From Gammaproteobacteria bacterium (GTDB taxonomy: Bacteria; Pseudomonadota; Gammaproteobacteria; UBA6429; Thiohalophilaceae), in assembly GCA_024641445.1 (NCBI GenBank), contig JAHEDA010000041.1:1-14090 (forward strand): a stretch of DNA of 14,090 bases, given 5' to 3'. Below, in pieces: positions 1-5,776 of the stretch (within the stretch, counting starts at the first letter, position 1; each line of letters opens with the position of its first letter). Made by a program: the position numbers and the translations under genes. The notes under the pieces are model-generated. The model was not told the origin of the DNA. It was given only the letters and a program-made list of their open reading frames with translations, and searched no databases.

Positions 1-244
1 GGCCATTGGCACTGGCAAGACCGCGAGTCCGCAGCAGGCCCAGGACGTACATGCCTTTATCCGCAAGTTGGTGGCTGACAAAGACGCCGTGGTAGCGGAT
101 AATCTGCGCATTCAGTACGGCGGCAGTATGAATGCGGCAAATGCGGCGGAGCTGCTGACCATGCCGGACATCGATGGTGGTCTGATTGGCGGTGCCTCTC
201 TCAAGGCCGAAGATTTCCTGACTATTTGCAAGGCAGCCGGTTAA
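1..244 (+). CDS. tpiA: Triosephosphate isomerase, C-terminal 80 residues (5' truncated by window)
   Basis: Cytoplasmic glycolytic enzyme interconverting dihydroxyacetone phosphate and glyceraldehyde 3-phosphate. Only the 3' end is present; the frame opens at base 2 and ends at a TAA at 242-244. The visible protein begins AIGTGKTASPQQAQ, which is the flexible catalytic loop 6 (usually YEPVWAIGTGKTA), so the catalytic Glu just upstream lies outside the window. The phosphate-binding segments follow: IQYGGSM and the GGLIGGASL glycine-rich loop, then the usual C-terminal helix. Nothing looks broken. It sits 18 bases upstream of secG on the same strand; tpiA-secG adjacency is common in proteobacteria. 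Identity is very secure; only the N-terminal two thirds cannot be judged. Confidence 0.97.
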   Translation, partial: AIGTGKTASPQQAQDVHAFIRKLVADKDAVVADNLRIQYGGSMNAANAAELLTMPDIDGGLIGGASLKAEDFLTICKAAG

Positions 245-262
245 CACTGGCGGGATGTAATT

Positions 263-610
263 ATGCTACACAATATTATTCTGGTCATACATGTCTTGGT
301 TGCAGTCTCATTGATTGCATTGGTACTCCTGCAACAGGGTAAAGGCGCCGATGCGGGCGCAGCCTTTGGTAGTGGGGCCTCGAGCACGGTATTTGGGTCA
401 CGCGGTTCGGCCTCGTTTCTCTCGCGCACAACCGGGATTTTGGCGGGAATATTTTTTCTCACCAGCCTGACCTTGGCCTATATCTCAAATCAGCACGCCG
501 CACCGACAAGTGTAATTGACCGGCTTGCTCCTCAAAGTGTGGCCCCAGTGATGCCTGTTGTACCGGCGACACCTCAGAAACCGACCTCGGATGTGCCTGC
601 GGCCGACTGA
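263..610 (+). CDS. secG: SecG, preprotein translocase subunit
   Basis: Small inner-membrane subunit of the SecYEG channel, which helps SecA-driven protein export. The 115-residue product has two hydrophobic segments (about 3-23 and 53-74). Between them is the diagnostic cytoplasmic loop LLQQGKGADAGAAFG followed by a Gly/Ser-rich stretch (SSTVFGSRGSASFL). The family is usually about 75-130 residues, so length is normal. After the second membrane segment comes a Pro/Ala/Val-rich tail of about 40 residues, which is variable in this family. The ATG at 263 has only a weak Shine-Dalgarno (GGGATG at 252-257) and lies 18 bases after tpiA, so it is probably co-transcribed with it. The tRNA gene starts 12 bases after the stop. 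Confidence 0.96.
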   Translation: MLHNIILVIHVLVAVSLIALVLLQQGKGADAGAAFGSGASSTVFGSRGSASFLSRTTGILAGIFFLTSLTLAYISNQHAAPTSVIDRLAPQSVAPVMPVVPATPQKPTSDVPAAD

Positions 611-622
611 GTTCAATACTAC

Positions 623-707
623 GCAGAAGTGGTGGAATTGGTAGACACGCTATCTTGAGGGGGTAGTGGCGTAAGCCGTGAGGGTTCGAGTCCCTCCTTC
701 TGCACCA
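623..707 (+). tRNA. leuU: tRNA-Leu, anticodon GAG
   Basis: A class II tRNA decoding the leucine codons CUC and CUU. The 7-bp acceptor stem pairs GCAGAAG (623-629) with CTTCTGC (697-703), followed by discriminator A704 and an encoded CCA (705-707). The D-arm sequence GTGGAATTGGTAGACAC is typical of bacterial tRNA-Leu. The anticodon stem pairs CTATC (650-654) with GGTAG (662-666), with one T-G wobble; the loop TTGAGGG places GAG at 657-659. The variable arm includes GGC-GTAA-GCC. The T arm is GAGGG-TTCGAGT-CCCTC. E. coli leuU also carries GAG and also lies just after secG, which supports the symbol. There is no room for a separate promoter after secG, so it is likely processed from a tpiA-secG transcript. 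Confidence 0.97.
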
Positions 708-714
708 AACCTTG

Positions 715-753
715 AAAGGCCCCGATTTGTCAGAGCAGGTCGGGGCCTTTTTT
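715..753 (+). terminator. Rho-independent terminator after tRNA-Leu
   Basis: A perfect 11-bp inverted repeat, AAAGGCCCCGA (715-725) with TCGGGGCCTTT (740-750), encloses a 14-base loop and runs into six T residues (748-753). The GC-rich core and T tract are those of an intrinsic terminator. It starts 8 bases after the tRNA CCA end and should close the tpiA-secG-tRNA transcript, separating it from the nuo operon. Confidence 0.93.
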
Positions 754-1063
754 ATGGTGAAGCCTTGGGGTTATTGCAGGATGGGGTTATCTGTCCTTCA
801 TTCTTTTCCGCAAAATGGCCTGTGTCGTTTCTTTGTGTACCCTCCCATGGTTTTATTGATCGCTGGCCAGTCTATTTAACGTTCGTGTAGTGAAATTTGC
901 TCTGCTGTGGAGTTCTTGCCTTGGTGTATGGCACTTAGTAGCCTTGGAGCTACTCCGGCAGATAGTATCACCGAGCGTTTCGACTCTCATGAGAATCACC
1001 TGATGATGAGTTTTATGCAGCGAAATTTTTTATACCCCAAAAAAATGCAATAACATAATGATA

Positions 1064-1121
1064 TATAAAGAAAATATACCGTTTGTGAAACTTGACACAT
1101 TATCGAGCACTGACCTAGACT
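1064..1121 (+). promoter_or_regulatory. Probable sigma70 promoter of the nuo operon
   Basis: A perfect -35 hexamer TTGACA lies at 1092-1097. An 18-base spacer separates it from TAGACT at 1116-1121, which matches four of six bases of TATAAT. An A-rich stretch (about 1064-1080) lies just upstream, where an UP element would sit. Transcription would start near 1128, leaving a leader of about 90 bases before nuoA. The -10 region overlaps two copies of ACTGACC (1109-1115 and 1119-1125). This is the best promoter match between the tRNA terminator and nuoA; the assignment is an inference from sequence only. Confidence 0.6.
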
Positions 1122-1174
1122 GACCCACCTTCAAGCAAGGCACCATAATTAATACAAAAACAATAAATAACCAG

Positions 1175-1194
1175 GCTGCTTGCAACGGAGCGGC
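1175..1194 (+). promoter_or_regulatory. Possible hairpin in the nuoA leader
   Basis: GCTGCTT (1175-1181) can pair with GAGCGGC (1188-1194) in RNA, with two G-U pairs and a six-base loop. It ends 16 bases before the nuoA Shine-Dalgarno. There is no T tract, so it is not a terminator. It may be a chance structure; no riboswitch fold is recognised. Confidence 0.2.
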
Positions 1195-1210
1195 TGCGGT
1201 CTTGAGGGTG

Positions 1211-1215
1211 AGGAG
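1211..1215 (+). promoter_or_regulatory. Ribosome binding site of nuoA
   Basis: AGGAG lies five bases before the ATG at 1221, and a second purine run (GAGGG) is just upstream. It fixes the nuoA start and is among the better ribosome binding sites in the operon, as expected for its first gene. Confidence 0.8.
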
Positions 1216-1220
1216 TCTAC

Positions 1221-1577
1221 ATGTTAGAGAACTACCTGCCGGTGTTAATGTTCATTGTGGTAGGTCTACTCGTCGGTGCGGTGATGATCGCACTGGGGTT
1301 TGTACTTGCACCCAATAAACCTGACAGCGAAAAGCTCTCCCCCTACGAATGCGGTTTTGAGGCCTTTGAAGACGCGCGCATGAAATTTGACGTGCGTTAT
1401 TACCTCGTTGCTATCCTCTTTATTATCTTCGATTTGGAAATTGCCTTTTTGTTTCCCTGGGCCATGGTCTTGCAAAAGATAGGAATGGCGGGTTACATGG
1501 CCATGGCCATCTTCCTTGGCATCCTGGTGATCGGTTTCATCTACGAATGGAAGAAGGGGGCCCTCGAATGGGAATAA
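1221..1577 (+). CDS. nuoA: NADH-quinone oxidoreductase subunit A (NuoA)
   Basis: Membrane-arm subunit of complex I (ND3 homologue) that helps form the entrance region of the quinone chamber. The 118 residues show three hydrophobic segments (about 6-30, 60-81 and 88-108). The first long loop holds the hallmark YECGFEAF (42-49); its Cys44 corresponds to the ND3 loop cysteine that marks the active/deactive switch in mitochondria. The second membrane segment is DVRYYLVAILFIIFDLEIAF, with acidic residues D71 and E73 in conserved positions. Length is normal for proteobacteria without the E. coli N-terminal extension. It is the first gene of the operon, with a good Shine-Dalgarno. Its last ten bases overlap the start of nuoB. 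Confidence 0.98.
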   Translation: MLENYLPVLMFIVVGLLVGAVMIALGFVLAPNKPDSEKLSPYECGFEAFEDARMKFDVRYYLVAILFIIFDLEIAFLFPWAMVLQKIGMAGYMAMAIFLGILVIGFIYEWKKGALEWE

Positions 1578-2047
1578 TCGAAGGCAGGTTCAACGAAGGT
1601 TTCGTGACCACCACCGCTGATAAACTGATTAACTGGGCACGCACCGGTTCGATGTGGCCAATGACCTTTGGACTCGCCTGTTGTGCGGTGGAGATGATGC
1701 ACGCAGCGGCCTCACGGTATGACCTGGATCGCTTTGGTATATTTTTCCGGCCGAGTCCACGCCAATCTGATGTGATGATCGTGGCGGGCACCCTGGTCAA
1801 TAAAATGGCCCCGGCCTTACGCAAGGTTTATGACCAGATGGCTGAACCACGGTGGGTGATTTCAATGGGCTCGTGTGCCAATGGCGGTGGCTATTATCAT
1901 TATTCGTATTCGGTGGTACGTGGTTGTGATCGCATTGTACCGGTAGATATCTATGTGCCGGGTTGCCCGCCGACGCCAGAGGCCTTGCTGTTTGGTATTT
2001 TGCAGCTTCAGAACAAGATACGTCGTACCAACACCATCGCGCGTTAA
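1568..2047 (+). CDS. nuoB: NADH-quinone oxidoreductase subunit B (NuoB), N2 cluster subunit
   Basis: Peripheral-arm subunit carrying the terminal [4Fe-4S] cluster N2, which passes electrons to quinone. With the start at 1568 the protein has 159 residues and begins MGIIEGRFNEGFVTTTADKL, matching the usual start of this family. An in-frame ATG at 1547 would add seven residues not typical of it. N2 ligands are the tandem cysteines C38-C39 (LACCAVEMMH), C103 (SMGSCANGGGYY) and C133 (VPGCPPTPEAL). The start lies inside nuoA (ten-base overlap); the purine-rich AAGAAGGGGG upstream, within nuoA, can serve as ribosome binding site. The overlap suggests translational coupling. Confidence 0.97.
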   Translation: MGIIEGRFNEGFVTTTADKLINWARTGSMWPMTFGLACCAVEMMHAAASRYDLDRFGIFFRPSPRQSDVMIVAGTLVNKMAPALRKVYDQMAEPRWVISMGSCANGGGYYHYSYSVVRGCDRIVPVDIYVPGCPPTPEALLFGILQLQNKIRRTNTIAR

Positions 2048-2059
2048 TAGAGATTACCC

Positions 2060-2683
2060 ATGTCTGAGTATTATCAAAATCTGGCCAAGCGCGTGCGTGA
2101 GAAACTAACTGACCGCGTTAGTGACTGTAATGTGCAATTTGGTCAGATCAATATATCCGTTGATAAATCCAATTTGCTTGAGGTTTGTTCTCAATTGCGA
2201 AATGACAGGGAGTTTGCCTGCGATACGCTGATTGATGTCTGTGGTGTTGATTATCTTGAGTATGGTGATGGTATCTGGGAAGGGCCGCGGTTTGGTGTGG
2301 TCTATCAGTTATCATCAGTAAAGAATAACCATCGTCTCCGCCTCAAGACCTTTACGGATGGTGAACCTCCGGTGGTGAGTTCTGTTATGGATATCTGGCG
2401 CAGCGCGGATTGGTATGAGCGTGAGGCCTTCGACCTGTATGGGATTGTATTTGAGGGGCACCCGGATCTGCGCAGGATACTGACTGATTACGGTTTCATC
2501 GGGCACCCCTTCCGCAAAGATTTCCCGCTATGTGGCAATGTTGAGATGCGCTATGACCCGGAAAAGCGTCGCGTGATCTATCAACCTGTCAGTATCGATC
2601 CTCGCATCAATCAGCCACGCGTTATCCGTGATGACCATCGCTACGCTGAGCGCATGACGGAAGAGGGCGGCGGTAATGGCTGA
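2060..2683 (+). CDS. nuoC: NADH-quinone oxidoreductase subunit C (NuoC, 30 kDa type)
   Basis: Peripheral-arm structural subunit without a redox cofactor, packing against NuoD and NuoB. The 207-residue protein has the mixed N-terminal domain (about 25-115) and the 30-kDa signature WYEREAFDLYGIVFEGHPDL (118-137). This is followed by RRILTDYGF and GHPFRKDFPL. The short C-terminal tail (RYAERMTEEGGGNG) is loosely conserved in the family. It is a stand-alone gene, unlike the fused NuoCD of E. coli, which points away from enterobacteria. The ATG at 2060 has only a poor Shine-Dalgarno (AGAGA-like, 2049-2053) and is 12 bases after nuoB. Its last eight bases overlap nuoD. Confidence 0.97.
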   Translation: MSEYYQNLAKRVREKLTDRVSDCNVQFGQINISVDKSNLLEVCSQLRNDREFACDTLIDVCGVDYLEYGDGIWEGPRFGVVYQLSSVKNNHRLRLKTFTDGEPPVVSSVMDIWRSADWYEREAFDLYGIVFEGHPDLRRILTDYGFIGHPFRKDFPLCGNVEMRYDPEKRRVIYQPVSIDPRINQPRVIRDDHRYAERMTEEGGGNG

Positions 2684-3929
2684 GATTCGCAACTACACCA
2701 TCAACTTTGGCCCCCAGCACCCGGCCGCTCATGGCGTCTTGCGTTTGGTACTGGAAATGGATGGCGAGGTGATCCAGCGTGCCGATCCACACGTTGGTCT
2801 GTTACATCGTGCCACAGAGAAGCTGGCCGAGAGTAAACCCTATAACCAAAGTATTCCGTATATGGACCGCCTGGACTATGTCTCCATGATGGTCAATGAA
2901 CATGGTTATATCCTGGCGCTGGAGAAAATGCTGGGAGTAACGCCACCCGTACGTGCGCAATATATCCGCGTTATGTTCGATGAGATTACTCGCATTCGCA
3001 ATCACCTGATGTGGCTGGGGACACACGCACTCGATATCGGTGCCATGGCGGTTTTCCTTTATTGTTTCCGCGAGCGTGAAGACCTGATGGATATGTATGA
3101 AGCAGTCTCGGGGGCGCGTATGCATGCCGCCTATTATCGCCCGGGTGGAGTCTATCGAGACCTGCCAAACAATATGCCCCAGTACCAGCCTTCAAAGTGG
3201 CATGACATCAAGGGTGTGAAGGTCTTGAATGAAAATCGCAGTGGTTCACTGCTCGATTTCATCGAGGATTTTTCCAGGCGCTTTCCTACCTATGTGGATG
3301 AGTACGAAACCTTGCTAACGGACAACCGCATCTGGAAGCAGCGCACTGTCGGTATCGGTGTTGTCTCTCCCGAACGCGCCAAGCAACTGGGTTTTACAGG
3401 CCCCATGTTGCGGGGCTCAGGTGTGGCATGGGATCTGCGCAAGATGCAGTCTTATGAGGTCTATGACAAACTGGATTTTGATATACCCATTGGTGTTGCC
3501 GGGGATTGTTATGACCGCTATCTGGTGCGAATAGAAGAGATGCGTCAATCTAATCGTATCGTCAAACAATGTGTCGATTGGCTGCGTCGCAACCCTGGTC
3601 CGGTTATGTTGGATGATCACAAACTGGCGCCACCACGCCGTGAAGAGATGAAGGAAGATATGGAATCACTTATCCATCACTTCAAACTCTTTACCGAGGG
3701 TTACACTCTGCCAGTCGGCGAGGCCTATGCAGCCGTTGAACACCCCAAGGGTGAGTTCGGGGTCTATCTCGTATCGGATGGTGCAAATAAGCCCTATCGT
3801 TTGAAGATCCGTGCCCCTGGTTTCGCTCATTTATCAGCAATGAATGAGATGGCAAGTGGTCATATGCTTGCCGATGTCGTGGCGATTATCGGTACCATGG
3901 ATGTTGTGTTCGGGGAGATCGATCGATAA
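2676..3929 (+). CDS. nuoD: NADH-quinone oxidoreductase subunit D (NuoD, 49 kDa type)
   Basis: Peripheral-arm subunit that forms the quinone-reduction pocket with NuoB; it descends from the large subunit of [NiFe] hydrogenases but has no metal site. The 417 residues begin with INFGPQHPAAHGVLRLVLEM (9-28) and HVGLLHRATEKL (39-50), then PYMDRLDYVSMM (61-72). By homology H19 and Y68 are the quinone head-group ligands (H38 and Y87 in Thermus). The C-terminus DVVAIIGTMDVVFGEIDR is the standard ending. Length is normal. The start overlaps the end of nuoC by eight bases (ATGGCTGA), with AGAGGGCGG upstream as a likely ribosome binding site. The stop overlaps nuoE by one base. Confidence 0.98.
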   Translation: MAEIRNYTINFGPQHPAAHGVLRLVLEMDGEVIQRADPHVGLLHRATEKLAESKPYNQSIPYMDRLDYVSMMVNEHGYILALEKMLGVTPPVRAQYIRVMFDEITRIRNHLMWLGTHALDIGAMAVFLYCFREREDLMDMYEAVSGARMHAAYYRPGGVYRDLPNNMPQYQPSKWHDIKGVKVLNENRSGSLLDFIEDFSRRFPTYVDEYETLLTDNRIWKQRTVGIGVVSPERAKQLGFTGPMLRGSGVAWDLRKMQSYEVYDKLDFDIPIGVAGDCYDRYLVRIEEMRQSNRIVKQCVDWLRRNPGPVMLDDHKLAPPRREEMKEDMESLIHHFKLFTEGYTLPVGEAYAAVEHPKGEFGVYLVSDGANKPYRLKIRAPGFAHLSAMNEMASGHMLADVVAIIGTMDVVFGEIDR

Positions 3930-4438
3930 TGCCGCAACAACATTCAAAAGAGAGCAAGCTCGGCTTAATTAGCGGAGAGTCACTTACCGAGATTGATCGT
4001 TGGATCGCAAAATATCCACCTGAGCGCCGACAGTCTGCGGTGATGCCCGCTCTGCGTATCGTACAGGACCAAAATGGTGGTTGGCTGACCACCGAGCTGA
4101 TGGATGCGGTGGCTGAATACCTGCAGATGGAGTCGATCGCAGTCTATGAGGTCGCAACTTTTTATTCCATGTACGAGCATAAGCCAGTTGGTCGTCACAA
4201 GATTAGCGTGTGTACCAATATTTCTTGTATGTTGTGCGGATCTGAGGAGATTGTTAAACATCTGCAAAATCGCTTAGGCATCAAGATGGGACAGACCACT
4301 GTGGACGGCCGAATTACCCTGAAAGAGGTTGAGTGCTTGGGTGCTTGCGTAGAGGCCCCGATGTTTCAGATCGGTACCAGTTATTATGGCAATCTGACTA
4401 CTGAAAAGGTTGATGCAATTTTGGATAGTCTGGATTGA
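3929..4438 (+). CDS. nuoE: NADH-quinone oxidoreductase subunit E (NuoE, 24 kDa type)
   Basis: NADH-module subunit with a thioredoxin-like fold carrying the off-pathway [2Fe-2S] cluster N1a. The protein has 169 residues. The N-terminal helical part includes the family stretch YEVATFYSMY (73-82). The cluster motif is C95-x4-C100 (SVCTNISCMLCG) and C136-x3-C140 (VECLGACVEAP); C103 is an extra non-ligand cysteine. The start codon shares its A with the nuoD stop (TAATG), so translation is probably coupled to nuoD. It is followed by a 47-base gap before nuoF, the largest gap within the operon. Confidence 0.97.
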   Translation: MPQQHSKESKLGLISGESLTEIDRWIAKYPPERRQSAVMPALRIVQDQNGGWLTTELMDAVAEYLQMESIAVYEVATFYSMYEHKPVGRHKISVCTNISCMLCGSEEIVKHLQNRLGIKMGQTTVDGRITLKEVECLGACVEAPMFQIGTSYYGNLTTEKVDAILDSLD

Positions 4439-4485
4439 TTGGCATGATGAGTTATGAAAATATAAACAGAGGAGGGCACTGAGGC

Positions 4486-5766
4486 ATGCAGCAGAATCAG
4501 GTTTGTTTCCGTACCCTTCATCTGGATAAACCCTGGACTCTGGAGAGTTATCTGAGTGTCGGCGGCTATGAGGTCTGGAAGAAAATTCTGGCAGAGAAGA
4601 CCCCACCCGAAAAGATTATCGAGGAGCTGAAGACATCGGTCCTGCGTGGACGCGGTGGCGCGGGCTTTCCCACCGGATTGAAGTGGAGTTTCATGCCGCG
4701 CAACGCCCCCGGTCAGAAATATATTGTCTGTAATTCAGATGAGGGTGAGCCGGGTACCTGCAAGGACCGTGATATTCTGCGTTACAACCCTCATCAATTG
4801 ATTGAGGGTATGGCCATCGCCGGATACGTCATTGGAGCTACGACCGGTTATAACTATATTCGCGGTGAGTTCTGGGAACCCTATGAGCGTTTCGAGGCGG
4901 CACTGGAAGAGGCTTATAAGGCCGGTATACTTGGTAAAAATATTCAGGGCGCCGGGATTGATTTTGATCTCTACACACACTTGGGTGCTGGCGCCTACAT
5001 CTGTGGTGAAGAGACTGCACTGCTTGAGTCAATTGAAGGCAAGAAAGGCCAGCCTCGTTTTAAACCACCATTCCCTGCTGGATATGGTTTGTATGGGCGT
5101 CCTACCACAATCAATAATACCGAGAGCTTGAGTTCGGTCCCCGTTATCCTTCAAAAGGGTGGGAAGTGGTTTCTTGAACAGGGAAAACCAAATAACGGTG
5201 GCACGAAGATATTTTGCGTTTCGGGTCATGTGAATAAACCCGGTAACTACGAAGTTCCCTTGGGCACACCGTTCGCAGCATTGTTGGAACTTGCTGGGGG
5301 TGTGCGTGAAGGTCATAAACTCAAGGCCGTAATCCCCGGTGGTTCCTCTGTTCCCGTCTTGCCGGCTGAGATCATAATGGACGTTGACATGGATTACGAC
5401 TCTCTGGCCAAGGCCGGCAGCATGTTGGGGGCGGGATCCGTTATTGTCATGGATGAGACCGTGTGTATGGTTAAGGCCCTTGCACGTATCTCTCATTTCT
5501 ATTATGAGGAATCTTGCGGTCAATGTACGCCTTGCCGCGAGGGAACAGGTTGGTTGGCGCGGGTGATTCACCGTATCGAGCATGGTAAGGGCAAACAGGA
5601 AGACCTGGATCTTCTTGGTAGTGTCGCAGGGCGTATTAGCGGGCGAACGATCTGTGCCTTGGGGGATGCCGCGGCGATGCCGGTGGCAAGCTTCCTGAAA
5701 CACTATCGAAACGAATTCCAATATCATATCGACCATGGAAAGTGCATGGTTGGACGCAAAGCATAA
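4486..5766 (+). CDS. nuoF: NADH-quinone oxidoreductase subunit F (NuoF), NADH/FMN-binding
   Basis: Catalytic entry subunit: it oxidises NADH at FMN and passes electrons to [4Fe-4S] cluster N3. The 426-residue protein contains the glycine-rich site LRGRGGAGFPTGLKW (53-67), NSDEGEPGTCKDRD (83-96), GAGAYICGEETALLESIEG (167-185) and PFPAGYGLYGRPTTINNTES (195-214). N3 ligands are C344, C347 and C350 in SCGQCTPCREGT, plus C390 in GRTICALGDAAAMP. The length is normal. The start is supported by a strong Shine-Dalgarno GAGGAGGG (4469-4476), nine bases from the ATG. It ends ten bases before the preferred nuoG start. Confidence 0.98.
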   Translation: MQQNQVCFRTLHLDKPWTLESYLSVGGYEVWKKILAEKTPPEKIIEELKTSVLRGRGGAGFPTGLKWSFMPRNAPGQKYIVCNSDEGEPGTCKDRDILRYNPHQLIEGMAIAGYVIGATTGYNYIRGEFWEPYERFEAALEEAYKAGILGKNIQGAGIDFDLYTHLGAGAYICGEETALLESIEGKKGQPRFKPPFPAGYGLYGRPTTINNTESLSSVPVILQKGGKWFLEQGKPNNGGTKIFCVSGHVNKPGNYEVPLGTPFAALLELAGGVREGHKLKAVIPGGSSVPVLPAEIIMDVDMDYDSLAKAGSMLGAGSVIVMDETVCMVKALARISHFYYEESCGQCTPCREGTGWLARVIHRIEHGKGKQEDLDLLGSVAGRISGRTICALGDAAAMPVASFLKHYRNEFQYHIDHGKCMVGRKA

Positions 5767-5776
5767 CTGGCTGCCT

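Larger units (their letters stand above)
754..1220. other. Non-coding spacer between the tRNA-Leu terminator and nuoA
   Basis: No convincing gene is present on either strand. An open frame at 678-890 begins inside the tRNA and runs through the terminator, so it is not credible. The first half (754-1010) is of mixed composition and holds a small hairpin (937-954) and a 10-bp palindrome (985-994, TCTCATGAGA). Positions 1021-1080 are strongly AT-rich with A and T runs. The nuo promoter candidate follows at 1092-1121, then a leader of roughly 90 bases to nuoA. The spacer is long for such a compact neighbourhood, and transcriptional control of the operon most likely sits here. Confidence 0.8.

Noticed and set aside
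496..607. Pro/Ala-rich C-terminal tail of SecG as a possible extra domain
   Set aside because: SecG tails after the second membrane segment are commonly variable and low in complexity; total length is within the family range.
678..890. 70-codon open frame on the + strand
   Set aside because: It begins inside the tRNA-Leu gene and reads through the intrinsic terminator; the product has no recognisable features.
1547..1567. Upstream in-frame ATG for nuoB
   Set aside because: The added residues MEEGGPR come from nuoA sequence in another frame, and the family starts at MGI(I)EG, matching ATG 1568.
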